Below are positions 18,973 through 32,373 of a stretch of DNA of 64,000 nucleotides, piece by piece; position 1 is the first letter of the stretch, and each line of letters opens with the position of its first letter. Position numbers and translations under genes: made by a program. The DNA is from Sphingomonas colocasiae (GTDB lineage: Bacteria > Pseudomonadota > Alphaproteobacteria > Sphingomonadales > Sphingomonadaceae), in the NCBI RefSeq assembly GCF_019880585.1, contig NZ_JAINVV010000006.1, forward strand, positions 62,001 to 126,000, read 5' to 3'. The notes beneath the pieces were generated by a model. The model had not been told where the DNA came from. It ran no database searches and saw nothing but the letters and a program-made list of their open reading frames with translations.

Positions 18973-20379
18973 CGACGCTTGCCGCCCTCCTCGCGGACCC
19001 GACGACGCTGCTGCGCCGCGTGACCGTGCGTGCGCCCGAGCCGGCGGCCCTCCGCAGGGAGGCCGCAGCGATCACGGGCGACGCGAGGACGGTAACCGAT
19101 CCAGAGCGCATCGCGGTCCTCCAGGCGAGGGTGGCGGCGCTGGTGCTCGAGGGAGGCATCGCCAGGATCTCGCGCCGCGACCTGCGAGAGAGCTGCCGGA
19201 CATTTCTCAACGCCCCCAACCCACCCGCACGGGCTTCTCAGATTGGCGGCGCGCTGATCCAGCGGGTGCGCGAGACCGGTCGGCGTCCCGCGTTCTTTGC
19301 GCTGCTTGACGCCTATCTCGATGGGTTTGCTATCGACGACGAGGATGTCCGCCGGCTCGCGCAGACGCTTGCCCAGATAGCGACGACTTGGTCATGGCGG
19401 CCGACCGACGCCTGGCGTGACCGCATCGCCGAGTTCGATCTTCTCAACCCGCAGGGTGCACCGGATCGCATCGCCGCGCGCATCTTGGAATCGACCGATG
19501 GCGGCCGTTCGGTCCTCCAGGCATCGGGCCTGGACGTCGGCGGCCGGCGGAAGGGCGGACTTGTCGAGGCGGCGTTCGTCTCGGCTTGTCGCGCCGTGTC
19601 CACGCGGAAGGTTGCGGATATCGAGGACGCCCAGTCGCTGCTGCTCGTCTGGGGGCAGGAGCAGGGGACGCTGACGTTTCCCAGGGCGTGGCCCGACCTT
19701 GTGCGCGCGTGTCTGCTACCGTGGGCGACGCGCGAGCCGACGGATGCCCACAAGGTGATGCTCGTCGAAGGGCTCGAGCGGCTGGGCGGCGGCGACCCTC
19801 GCATCCCGGGTCGCGGCAGGTGGTCCGTCATCGCCTCAGAGGCGCCCGACGCCCACGCGATCCTTATGCGTTGGCTCACCAAGGCCTCCGTGATGCAGTT
19901 CCTAGAGATCGTCGACCGGTCGCTGCGGGACGGCGACGCGCGCCGGATGTGGTCATATCGCAGAGCCTTTTGGACCTCCTACCTGCTCAGTGAGAGCGGA
20001 GCACGTATCGATCAGGCTTGGGTGGCTTTCGGTTCGGAGGGTGCCCGGCTGGCGCGTGCGGTCGCGCACGAGACTGGTGACCGGAGCCTCTCGGTATTCG
20101 GGGAACAAAGCGAGAAGTCCAGTCAGCACGCGGCGCTTCTCGTCAGGATCGGCGATCTGCTCATCGTCGATTGGAGCCACTCCGCGAAATACAATGTCTG
20201 GCGCCGCGGCGAAGGGGGGCCAGCGCTTTTTCGGCAGACCTATCTTCCCGGCGCACTGGACTCCGCTCCTTTGCGGGAAAGCCATCACGCCCCCGCCAAC
20301 TACACGTGGCAGAAGCGGCTTGCGTTCATAATCGAGGGCAAGCGCTACTCCACCGAGAAGCCCAGCTGGAGACCCCGCC

Positions 20380-20387
<8 letters not shown>
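18969..20387 (+). CDS. zorC: Zorya ZorC (EH_signature protein)
   Basis: Soluble protein of 472 residues carrying the EH_signature region near the C-terminus (DWSHSAKYNVWRRGEG followed by ESHHAPANYTWQKRL). The N-terminal ~200 residues are helical and basic. TTG start at 18969 overlaps the zorB stop; the gene overlaps zorD by 8 bp. Presence of ZorC together with a SNF2-type ZorD defines type I Zorya (type II has ZorE instead). In type I systems ZorC is thought to bind DNA and cooperate with ZorD downstream of the ZorAB motor. Confidence 0.88.
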
Positions 20388-24021
<3,634 letters not shown>

Positions 24022-24024
24022 TCC

Positions 24025-24195
24025 TCACAGCTGGAAGTCCTCCACCTTCAGGGCCTGCTCCATCTCCTTGCGGTTGAGGTTCACGATGTACTGGGTCCGT
24101 GCGCTGATCGGCTGAAGGCCTATGTAGACAGAGTCGAGGTGCTCTTCACGGTGGGCCACCTTCTTGAGCAGGATTTCGCGGGCCTTTTCATCACC
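24025..24195 (-). pseudogene. C-terminal stub of an unidentified gene
   Basis: On the minus strand an open frame of about 55 codons encodes EKAREILLKKVAHREEHLDS and IVNLNRKEMEQALKVEDFQL before a TGA at 24025-24027. It has the look of real protein sequence but no start: an in-frame stop lies a few codons further upstream. It directly abuts the zorD stop, so it looks like the truncated tail of a gene removed when the flanking DNA changed. Family not recognised. Confidence 0.4.
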
Positions 24196-24228
24196 GGAAT
24201 ATCCAGCAGTTCCGCCATGCAGTTGCCA

Positions 24229-24516
24229 TCACCCACCCGCTACCAGCTCGATCCGGTTGCCCGCGACATGCCGGAACGCGCGATCCCGGCACGTCAGCAG
24301 GATGACCTGCATTCGCGTCGCCACGTCCGACAGGATCTCCATCATCAGATCGAGGCCGGCATCGTCGGAATGGACGAGCGGATCGTCGAGGATCAGCGAC
24401 ACCGGCCCGCCCTGCTCCAGCAGCATCTCGCCGAACGCGATCCGGGTGAGCAACGCAAGCTGTCCCTGCGTGCCACGCGACAGGCTGGCGCAAGTCTCGT
24501 CGACGCCGGCGCGGAT
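24229..24516 (-). pseudogene. C-terminal remnant of SbcC-like AAA ATPase
   Basis: About 95 codons (IRAGVDETCASLSRGTQGQL, then VSLILDDPLVHSDDAGLDLM and MQVILLTCRDRAFRHVAGNR) that match the C-terminus of the intact ATPase at 43864-46494 almost residue for residue: ABC signature region, Walker B LILDDPL and the closing HV-x-x-NR. The upstream two thirds of the gene and the partner phosphoesterase are missing here, and the region upstream is shifted out of frame. It is the scar of a second copy of that module. Confidence 0.75.
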
Positions 24517-24827
24517 CATGTGCCCCGATCTCGAAAGCGATCTCCACGGCATCGCCGGATCCAGAAGGCCGATGCCTCCAGCCTGAGATCGCTCCGGCAG
24601 TCCCTGCGACGGAGAATTTGCCGCCGCTCATCCCCCCGCTATTGCAACTGAAACGGCCAGGGCCAGGCATGCGGCACTTTAGGGGGGAGGGACCATTATC
24701 CAACGATGCGCCGCCCGGAAGCAGGCTGCCGACATCATCGTCCGTACCGATGCAGCCGGGCGCCAAGTTGTTTCGGGACCCGGCCTAAACTGCCCCGCTA
24801 TTCGGCTCCCGCGCCCTGACGGAGGCC

Positions 24828-24885
24828 GCGGAGCGCAGCCTCCGCATAGCGGAGCGCAGCGGCCTACCGCTCGCGAAGCGAGCGG
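24828..24885. repeat. GC-rich direct repeat plus perfect hairpin
   Basis: GCGGAGCGCAGC occurs at 24828-24839 and 24849-24860, followed by a perfect 8-bp stem with a 3-base loop: CCGCTCGC at 24867-24874, GAA, GCGAGCGG at 24878-24885. It lies in the gene-free scar between the ATPase stub and the S9 peptidase gene. It could be a terminator without a T tract, a REP-like element or a junction mark; no function is shown. Confidence 0.5.
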
Positions 24886-24994
24886 GACATGCGGGAGAGG
24901 GAAAAATGCGGGCTGCGAATGGCGAGATCAGCCCGAGCCGTCAACTTCCGGCCCGTATCTCGAACCGCCTGGCCGACGGGCGCCAGGTCCAGGC

Positions 24995-27463
24995 TCAGTT
25001 GGTCTTCTGCTCCGCAGTCAGCGGCGCGCGAAGGTGGCGATCCATAAAATCGAGCGTTCTTTCCACCTGGTCCAAAGCCAGCTTCGGTCGCCAGTCGCTC
25101 GGCTGATGACCTTCGCCGGCATAAACCGCAAGTTCGGCCTCGCGCCCGAGGCGGCGCAACGCCGCAAACATTTTCCCGGCCTCAAAGCTGCCGACGGGAT
25201 CCGCAGACCCTTGGATGATCAGCAATGGCGTGCGGATGCGATCGGCAAGAAAATATGGAGAATTGGCGACAAAGCGCGCCGGATCATCCCAGAGCGTCTG
25301 GCCCAGCCGCGGCTGCGAGCGCTCGAACCAGCCCATCGGGTCGATCAGGCGGTCTCCCCAATATTGCGGCTGCGCATATCCTCCCGCGAGATCGTAGCGG
25401 CCGCTGCTCGCGATCGCCGCCCGGAAAAGGTTGGTGCGTGAAATGACGGCGGCAGTCGCAAACCCGCCAAAAGACGTGCCGCGCAATGCAAGCCGGTTGA
25501 TGTCGACATAGCCGAGATCCGCGGCGCGATAGACCTGCGGCATCAGGGCATCCATGATCTCGTCGATCACATGGCCACGCTGCTCGCCTGGGCCAAGCGG
25601 CACATCGGCAAGGACGACGGCATAGCCCCTGCGCGTAAACAGATAGGCAGGGTCGCCGATGTCGGGCGCCCCGAAATATTGGAGCGCATCCGTCGACCTG
25701 CTTCCCGGGTAGAACCATATGACAGCGGGCAGGCGCGCATTCCTGGGCGTACCGGGGGGCATGATGATGGCCGTGCGCACCGTCTGCATCGCGCCGTTCT
25801 CGCGGGGGATATCGGTATGGAAAGTTGCGATCTCGACATTGCTGGCGCCATCGAGGCCGGGCTCCACCCTGGTAAGCCGGCGCGATGTGCGCATGTCGAG
25901 GGAAAAGGATTTCAGATCAGGCGGCGTGCGCAGATCCTCATACAGGGCGATCATCCCGGCACGCAGTGGCGCTATGCGCGTCATGCGCGCCTCGGCCTGC
26001 CAGACCGGTTGCGAGACACCGCGGCTCCAGTCGAGCGCGAGCATCGCGCTGACGCCGTCCGACTTCCGACGCGCCATCACGCGGAGCTGAGATCCCCCGG
26101 CTTGCCAGAAGCGGCTCTCGTCGGCGGAGACTATGCTGGAAAGCGTCCAGACCTTGCGGTCAAAGGGGAGAAGCGTCGATGGCCCGCCGTCGAGCGGGAC
26201 AAGCGACAGCGACATGTCATAATTTGACGTGTCCAGCGCCCGACCATTCGCCCGCGCGTCGGATCCCACGAGGATTTTCGTCCCGTCCCCGCTGAACCAG
26301 AGAATATTGGGGGCGAAAGACGTCAGGTCCTTGCCGAGCTCGACCGGCTCTCCCGGCCCCTCCTCACCGACCGGGACCCGCCAGAGCTTGTCGTCGGCAA
26401 GAAACACGATTTCGTCCCGGTTCGGGCTCCAGCGATAGCGAGGATCGAACTCTCCCGAGTCCGCAGGCCGCAACCCGGCCGTTACCAGATGCGGAATGCC
26501 GCCTTCCGCCGGCACGAGATACAAAGACATCCGAGTGTCGTGCACGGAACCGGCGACCTGGCATGTGCCGCCAAGATAGGAAATCCAGCGCCCCGACGGT
26601 GACGTCCGCAGATAAGGCGTCGGATCGGAACGGCGCGGCGCCCGCGGTCCGGTGACCTCCAGATCGGAGATCAGCGGTTTTGCGCTTCCTCCGGTCGCCG
26701 CGATCGCCGCCAGCCTCGCGGAAAAATGCGACGAGCCGGCACAGGCGACCGCCTCGTCCTGCGGCGCGCCAGCGTCTGCGCCTGCCCTCGCCCCGGCCCC
26801 CGCCTCCGCCTCCGCCCCGGACGAACGCTTTGGGGCGATGCTGCGATAGACCATCACCTCGCCATCGGACGTCTTCGGCCCCTCGCCAAGGTTGCTTCGC
26901 TTCCGCGAATAAGCAAGCGAAGCAGGTCCATCCTCCGGCCAGAGCGGCACGAAAATTCTGGAACCGTCAGGACTCCATCGCGGCTTGTTCGTCGCCCAGT
27001 CGGTTGCCTTCACCATGTCCGCCGCCAGGCGCTGGCATGCCCCGCTCGAAAGATCGTAACGCCACAGGCGCACTGCGCCATCGCGCGTGGAATAAAAGGC
27101 TATGCTCTTGCCATCGGGTGACCATGCAGGACTCCAGCTGCTACCGCCCTCACAGACCGGCATGGACCGGTCCGTCCCCAGATCGATCAGATGGATAGAC
27201 GCCCCCTCCAGCGACGTCGGCGCGCCGCTTTGCTGATAGACGTCAAGGGCTCCGCGCGAGACCGATGTCGGCGCCATGATTACATAGGCGGCGAAGCGCT
27301 CGTCCGGACTCACCGACAAGGCAGGCGAATGGATCATCGACGGAAAGCCGCGATGGCTATAGGCAAGCGCTGACGCAGCCGCGACGTTGGGATCCTGCCC
27401 GTTGGCCGGCGCGGCGGCGAGCGCCATGGCCGCACAGGATGCGAGACTTGCATAGGTCCTCAT
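24995..27463 (-). CDS. S9 prolyl-oligopeptidase-like peptidase, candidate lasso-peptide isopeptidase
   Basis: Exported peptidase of 822 residues: signal peptide (ending PANGQ), a beta-propeller with repeated WSPDG motifs, and a C-terminal alpha/beta hydrolase domain. The catalytic triad is visible: GTS664FGG, D755 in GSADPVG, H786 in GEGHQPSD. A low-complexity Ala/Gly/Glu insert (bases ~26740-26830) interrupts the propeller. It is the last gene of the sigma / anti-sigma / TonB receptor operon, 22 bp after the receptor stop. That arrangement matches sphingomonad loci in which an Atxe2-type isopeptidase linearises an imported lasso peptide; a general dipeptidyl peptidase is the alternative. No lasso precursor or maturation genes were seen. 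Confidence 0.75.
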   Translation of the reverse strand: MRTYASLASCAAMALAAAPANGQDPNVAAASALAYSHRGFPSMIHSPALSVSPDERFAAYVIMAPTSVSRGALDVYQQSGAPTSLEGASIHLIDLGTDRSMPVCEGGSSWSPAWSPDGKSIAFYSTRDGAVRLWRYDLSSGACQRLAADMVKATDWATNKPRWSPDGSRIFVPLWPEDGPASLAYSRKRSNLGEGPKTSDGEVMVYRSIAPKRSSGAEAEAGAGARAGADAGAPQDEAVACAGSSHFSARLAAIAATGGSAKPLISDLEVTGPRAPRRSDPTPYLRTSPSGRWISYLGGTCQVAGSVHDTRMSLYLVPAEGGIPHLVTAGLRPADSGEFDPRYRWSPNRDEIVFLADDKLWRVPVGEEGPGEPVELGKDLTSFAPNILWFSGDGTKILVGSDARANGRALDTSNYDMSLSLVPLDGGPSTLLPFDRKVWTLSSIVSADESRFWQAGGSQLRVMARRKSDGVSAMLALDWSRGVSQPVWQAEARMTRIAPLRAGMIALYEDLRTPPDLKSFSLDMRTSRRLTRVEPGLDGASNVEIATFHTDIPRENGAMQTVRTAIIMPPGTPRNARLPAVIWFYPGSRSTDALQYFGAPDIGDPAYLFTRRGYAVVLADVPLGPGEQRGHVIDEIMDALMPQVYRAADLGYVDINRLALRGTSFGGFATAAVISRTNLFRAAIASSGRYDLAGGYAQPQYWGDRLIDPMGWFERSQPRLGQTLWDDPARFVANSPYFLADRIRTPLLIIQGSADPVGSFEAGKMFAALRRLGREAELAVYAGEGHQPSDWRPKLALDQVERTLDFMDRHLRAPLTAEQKTN

Positions 27464-27485
27464 GGATCATTGCTCCAGGAAATGA

Positions 27486-30134
27486 TCAGAAGCGCTTGCG
27501 GAGCTCGAGCGAGATGAACCGCCCGATCGGACTTGCATTCGCGGGATCGTGACCGATCGGTTCGATCAGGCCCGCGGTCGTGCCGGGCCCGAGTTCAGCC
27601 ACATAGGGCGGCGCGGCATCAAGCAGGTTCTGGACGATGAAATGGGCCGACAGCCCCTTCAATGGGCCGCTGCGTTCGGCAAAGCGGTAGCTCGCGGTCA
27701 GGTCCAATGTCAGCCAGTCATCGATATGGGGAGATGCCGGCGTGATCGGGTTGTCGTATCCCGTAATGTAGTTGGCGCTGAGGCGTGCGGAAAACTGGTC
27801 GTGCCTGAACCCCGCATAGCTCATCGCCCGAAAATCCGCCGGCTTGCCGAACTGGTTGATCTGGCTGATGGGGCCGGAGCTTGGAGCGGTCCGTGCCTTG
27901 TAGGACAGGATATAGGTGGCCTGCCCGCCCAGCGAGATTTCCGTACGGCCGAGCGCGAACTGGTAGGAGAGTGCCGCGTCGAGCGCCCTTTGCTTCGAGG
28001 ACGCGATGTTGCGCAGCCGATTGTCGACGATGTAGTCGACGTTGTTAACAAGAGCGTCGAGGTTCGACTGGTCGAAGCCGGTCACATTTCCGGGCGCCAC
28101 CCGCGCTGTGGCGAGGATTTCACTTAAATCGTCGCGAGACGGCGAAAAGTTGAACAGCTCGGGGTAGAGCGAGGGCTGAAAGAAGAAGCCCGTTCCGCGG
28201 CTCGTATCGCCACGCGAGATCCGGTTGTCATAGTCGATGCGAACGAATGTGATCGACAGGCCGAGCCCCGGTATCGGGGCCGGCTTGATGTCGGTTCCGA
28301 ATGTCAGGATTTTCGCGGTTTCAGGTTGAAGATCGGAAACCACGCCCGCATCGATGTAGAGCCCCACCGGACTGGCGACGCCAGGCATCGGGCTCGGCAA
28401 ACCGAAGCCCGTCACATTATAAAGTTGATAGATTCCGCCTTCGGCAAGGTTGCTCAGATAGGGTGCCCGGAAGGACAGGCCGTAGCTGCCGCGAATGTTG
28501 AACCCGGATACCGGCGACCACAGCAAGCCGACCTTCGGGCTGAAATCGCTCCCAAAGTCCGAATAATCCGAATAGCGCCCGGAAAGATTGGCCTCGAACC
28601 GATGGATCATCGGCACGGCATTGTCGGGGCCGATCAGCGGAACGTGAAGTTCACCAAAGGCGTAACGGGTCGAGCGCTTTGGCCGGACGACCGTGATGGC
28701 ATTGTCCTGGACAAGGCTTTCCCGGGTAAACCCGCCGCCGACGGAATAGGCGAGCTTGCCGGACCGAAGCTGCACAAGCACGCCATCCGCCTTCAGACCG
28801 ATATCATAGCCGCGGGTGAGCGAACGGGTCGTATACTCGCTCGCTGGCGTCAGGCTGGGAACCCGTGTGACATGACTGGTCTCGTTGACCCGCGAAAAGG
28901 ACCCGGCCAGTTCGAGGCGGAGCGGCGCCCCCGCATCATAGGATGCGCCGAGCGAGACGAACTGGTTGCGAGCGCGACCGTCATATGTATCGGAGACCGT
29001 ATTTGGCCGCCCTCCTGACAGGCCATTGTAGCGAAAGACCGCCTGGCTGGTGTCGCGCCCCCCGACCAGCACCTCGCCGCTCAGCGCCAAGCGGTTTCCC
29101 ACCCGCTGCCCCGCGCTGATAAAAAGTCCGCCCCGGGTTTCTTTCGGCACGAGATAATAGAGCCCGGTGACCCCGCGGGCAAAACTCCGTTCACTCGTAT
29201 CCAGCGGCGAGCGATCAAGATAATTGACGCTCGCAACGATATGGCCGCTGCTCCAATGCGTACCGGCGGTAAGCGCGCCCCGGAATTCGTCTTGGGCGCC
29301 ATCGTCGGTAAAGCCGATACCCGCGGCCGCCTCCAGTCCGTCGAAGCGATCCTGCAGGACGAAATTGACGACGCCACCAACCGCATCGGACCCGTAGATG
29401 GACGAGGCACTGTCCGTCAGGATATCGACGCGTTCCACGGCGGGCATCGGGATGAGCGAGACATCGACCGCGATGCCGTTGGCAGACGGCGCCAGGCGGC
29501 GGCCATTCAGGAGAACAAGCGTCGTTCCCGGCCCCAGGCCCCGCAGGTCGACGCCGTTGACCGCATAGACGTTCGAAAAGTCGCGCGTTGCGCCGACGGC
29601 ATTTGCGTTCACGCTGTTGAAGTTGGCGGGCAGCTGGGTGATCAGCTGCTCGGCGGTGACCGCGCCCCGTGCATCGATTTCCGTGCGAGAGATGCGCTGT
29701 ATTGGCGAAGAGTCCGGTTCAACCCCGCGAATATTTGTGCCCGTCACGACGATCTCTTCACTCGCGGCGGCTCGCTCCTCCTCGACGGCGGAGGCCTTCG
29801 CGGCCGGCGCGGGCTGGATCGTGATGATCTGCCCGCTACCGTTGAAGCTCGCGACAAGGCCGGTTCCGTCGAGCAGGCGCCTGAGCCCTTCCTCGACCGG
29901 ATAGCGCCCTCGTACCTGCTTCGTGCGCTTGCCGGCGACGAGACTGCCGCTCGCGAGAATCTGGACGCCTGCCTGCTTCGCAAAGGCCGGGATACCGCGC
30001 GAGGCGGGCTGTTCGGGCACGTCGAAATTGCGTGTCTGCGCAACCGCCGGTGCCGAAACGGCAACAGCCGCAATCACGGCCGCACCCGCCATCAACCGCC
30101 GTTCAAACGAAATCCCCGCGATCAGTCCCTGCAT
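27486..30134 (-). CDS. STN-type TonB-dependent transducer receptor
   Basis: Outer-membrane receptor of 882 residues. The open frame reaches 30236, but the ATG at 30134 follows GGAAGGAG and starts a proper signal peptide, so it is preferred. The STN signalling domain (FDVPEQPASRGIPAFAKQAG...) is followed by an IVVTGTNIRG plug start, a plug with VLLNGRRLAPSANG, and a barrel ending LRKRF. Upstream FecR and FecI genes supply the signalling partners: ligand in the receptor is sensed through STN, FecR and then the sigma factor. Together with the downstream peptidase it probably imports and signals a peptide, possibly a lasso peptide made by another strain. Confidence 0.9.
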   Translation of the reverse strand: MQGLIAGISFERRLMAGAAVIAAVAVSAPAVAQTRNFDVPEQPASRGIPAFAKQAGVQILASGSLVAGKRTKQVRGRYPVEEGLRRLLDGTGLVASFNGSGQIITIQPAPAAKASAVEEERAAASEEIVVTGTNIRGVEPDSSPIQRISRTEIDARGAVTAEQLITQLPANFNSVNANAVGATRDFSNVYAVNGVDLRGLGPGTTLVLLNGRRLAPSANGIAVDVSLIPMPAVERVDILTDSASSIYGSDAVGGVVNFVLQDRFDGLEAAAGIGFTDDGAQDEFRGALTAGTHWSSGHIVASVNYLDRSPLDTSERSFARGVTGLYYLVPKETRGGLFISAGQRVGNRLALSGEVLVGGRDTSQAVFRYNGLSGGRPNTVSDTYDGRARNQFVSLGASYDAGAPLRLELAGSFSRVNETSHVTRVPSLTPASEYTTRSLTRGYDIGLKADGVLVQLRSGKLAYSVGGGFTRESLVQDNAITVVRPKRSTRYAFGELHVPLIGPDNAVPMIHRFEANLSGRYSDYSDFGSDFSPKVGLLWSPVSGFNIRGSYGLSFRAPYLSNLAEGGIYQLYNVTGFGLPSPMPGVASPVGLYIDAGVVSDLQPETAKILTFGTDIKPAPIPGLGLSITFVRIDYDNRISRGDTSRGTGFFFQPSLYPELFNFSPSRDDLSEILATARVAPGNVTGFDQSNLDALVNNVDYIVDNRLRNIASSKQRALDAALSYQFALGRTEISLGGQATYILSYKARTAPSSGPISQINQFGKPADFRAMSYAGFRHDQFSARLSANYITGYDNPITPASPHIDDWLTLDLTASYRFAERSGPLKGLSAHFIVQNLLDAAPPYVAELGPGTTAGLIEPIGHDPANASPIGRFISLELRKRF

Positions 30135-30232
30135 GTCATGCTCCTTCCCCGGCCGAGATTTGTCCGGCTCCCCGCATGACAGGACGAGCCGCGAAAAATT
30201 TTCCGATGGCGGGTTCCGGAAATATTTCAAAC

Positions 30233-31177
30233 TCACCGATCGAGATGGATCGCCTCTCCTTCCACCCGGACCCGCGCGCCGAGCGTCGAGGCTACGGCAC
30301 GCGCAAAAGCCTCTGGCTGGTCGACGCGAAAATAGCCGACAAGCGGTTCGCGCCCGAGCGCGGGATTGTCGATCACGATGGCGCGACGATTATAGCGATT
30401 GAGCTCACCGGCCGCGAAACCGAGACTCTCGCCGTCGAGCGCGAGCTCGCCGGTCCGCCACGCCAGCGCGCGATCGATCCCGCCGGGCGCCGGCGTCACT
30501 TTCACGCCAACGCTTCCCTCAGGCACGAAGCCGCGATTTCCCGCCGAGATGCGAACACGCCCGTCGCCGCCTTGCGACCAGGCTTCCACGACGCCTTCCG
30601 TCACCAATATTTCGGCGCCGGACGCTGTGCGGCGCACCGAAAAGGCCGTGCCCACCGCCTGCACCCTCACCGTTCCGGCCTCAACCAGGAACGGCCTTGT
30701 CCGGTCATGCGCGACCTGGAACCAGGCCTCGCCATGCTTGAGACTGATCCTGCGCTGGTCGTCGGACATCTCGATTTCGACGTCGCTGTCGGTGTTGACG
30801 GATGCGACCGAACCATCGGCCAGCGGCACCCGCCTGATCTCACCGATAGCTGTCGCGATCTCGATCCGGTCGGCAGGGCTGGCGGGGACGAGCAGAAAGG
30901 CAAGAGCGATTGTCGCCGCCAGCGATCCGGTAGCGACGAGCGGCTTCCAGAACCGCGCCGGACGGGCCTTGCTCTCGTGCTCCTCCCCTGCTCCCAAAGC
31001 CCTGCCGCGATCGAGATAGGCGAGCGCGGCCTCGGCGCGCAGCAAGGCGCCGGCCCGGCGTTCATCCGCAGCGAGCCACTGATCGAGTGCTTCCTGATCG
31101 ACCGCCTCGAGCGGTCCGCCGTCGAGACGCACGGCCCAGGAGGCGGCCGTCTCTTCGTCAGTTTCGCTGCTTGCCAT
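30233..31177 (-). CDS. FecR-family anti-sigma factor
   Basis: About 314 residues. N-terminal cytoplasmic anti-sigma domain with the typical WLAADERRAGAL helix region, one membrane segment (~90-110, SLAATIALAFLLVPA), then the periplasmic FecR domain (TAIGEIRRVPLADGS, then RRISLKHGEAWFQVAHDRTRPF) and a C-terminal secretin-like part (ELNRYNRRAIVIDNPALG). The frame is open to 31213; the ATG at 31177 (MASSETDEET) with AGAGAGAAG upstream is preferred. It overlaps the sigma-factor gene by 20 bp. It should hold the sigma factor inactive until the receptor is occupied. Confidence 0.9.
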   Translation of the reverse strand: MASSETDEETAASWAVRLDGGPLEAVDQEALDQWLAADERRAGALLRAEAALAYLDRGRALGAGEEHESKARPARFWKPLVATGSLAATIALAFLLVPASPADRIEIATAIGEIRRVPLADGSVASVNTDSDVEIEMSDDQRRISLKHGEAWFQVAHDRTRPFLVEAGTVRVQAVGTAFSVRRTASGAEILVTEGVVEAWSQGGDGRVRISAGNRGFVPEGSVGVKVTPAPGGIDRALAWRTGELALDGESLGFAAGELNRYNRRAIVIDNPALGREPLVGYFRVDQPEAFARAVASTLGARVRVEGEAIHLDR

Positions 31178-31763
31178 CTTCTCTCTTTCGCAAACTGGCT
31201 TGCTGTCCTTCATTTCGCCCCTGCGCGGCGATCGCCTTCAAGATGAGCTTCAGACCGCGTACGGTTTGGGCCTCGACGACCTCTTGGCTGACGCCCATGC
31301 GCGCCGCGATCTCGCGCTGCGGCAAGGCCTCGACACGGCGCATGTGGAATATCTCGCGGCACCGGTCGGGAAGCGCATCAATCAGCGCGCGAACCCGTTC
31401 GAGCTCCAGGCGGGCGCTGACGCGCCGCTCGGGATCCGGCGCCTCGTCGGCAAGGGCGAGAGCATCGACCTCGGCAAGGCTGTCGATCCGCACGATCCGG
31501 TCGCGGCGAATGCGGTCGAGGAGCACCGTACGCGCTGCGGTGAAGAAATAGGCGCGCCCGTCCCGGATGTGGGAAACATCGTTAAGCCTGGCGAGCTTGA
31601 GGTAGGTATCCTGCACGATGTCGCCGATTTCATGCTCGGCGACCGCCATACGCCGGAGCCGTGCGCGCAGCTCACCTTCGTGCGGAACGATATTGCTCCC
31701 CACCCAGGCGACAATGGCTCGGCGATCGGACGGCAATGAACCCTTCGCTTCCTGTTCCGGCAA
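31158..31763 (-). CDS. FecI-type ECF sigma factor
   Basis: Protein of 201 residues with region 2 (EIGDIVQDTYLKLARL... RAYFFTAARTVLLDRIRR) and region 4 (ALPDRCREIFHMRRVEALPQ, then REIAARMGVSQEVVEAQ). First gene of the operon with FecR, the STN receptor and the S9 peptidase. It is expected to be released by FecR on ligand binding and to transcribe the receptor and peptidase genes. I did not identify its promoter sequence. Confidence 0.92.
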   Translation of the reverse strand: MPEQEAKGSLPSDRRAIVAWVGSNIVPHEGELRARLRRMAVAEHEIGDIVQDTYLKLARLNDVSHIRDGRAYFFTAARTVLLDRIRRDRIVRIDSLAEVDALALADEAPDPERRVSARLELERVRALIDALPDRCREIFHMRRVEALPQREIAARMGVSQEVVEAQTVRGLKLILKAIAAQGRNEGQQASLRKREDGKQRN

Positions 31764-32373
31764 GACTATCAGAGCAAGGACGATTGGCTGCGAGATTTCC
31801 TACGAGGGGCGCGTGTTTTTTGCCTGAGCCTGATCACAGGCTCGTCCGGACCGAGCCCGTCTGGCGGTGTTCGGGTACCGTCGCGGGAATAGCCGGAATC
31901 CAGGGCGTAGTTTTAGAGAGGTCCGCTTCCGACCAGCCTTTCGCGTTCAGTATGGCAAGGCGGTTCGGCTCTCAAACGTCGGGTTCTGGCAACGGCGGAC
32001 GTTCGAGCTGTTTTGCAGGAACGTCGAGAATGTCCCAAGGGCCGTCGAATTCCGGACTGTCGGCAGCCGACCAACTCGAGACATTCAACGGCGTTAATGT
32101 GAGCGTCGGCTTTTGCTGAAACCCGCCATTCGGGTCGAGCAAACTGGCCGGTCGGCTTTGCGCCTCAATATCAGACATTCGAAGGCTGGCAGCGCGACCC
32201 TGAAACCCGCCGTTCGTTCATCAAACTGAGCACAGCTTGCGGAGGTCCGCCCTTGGGACGAAGCCGTTATTCGGATACGGTCCGCTATACGACAGCTATC
32301 GCCAAATTCGGTCGGCAGTTAATCTGAAATCCGCCCGCCCGGTCCAGTTCCTCTTGGATGACGACGCAATGCC
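31764..32373. other. Intergenic region with degenerate repeats, no supported gene
   Basis: About 610 bp. No lasso-peptide precursor or other small gene could be supported on either strand. TGAAACCCGCC(A/G)TTCG followed by CAAACT occurs twice about 80 bp apart in the right half, and GAACGTCGAGAATGTCCC at 32019-32036 recurs with one change at 43579-43596, so this looks like a non-coding repeat family of the host genome. Confidence 0.5.

Noticed and set aside
31764-32373. Possible lasso-peptide precursor upstream of the sigma factor
   Set aside because: No short frame with a leader, conserved Thr and Gly-start core was found on either strand.
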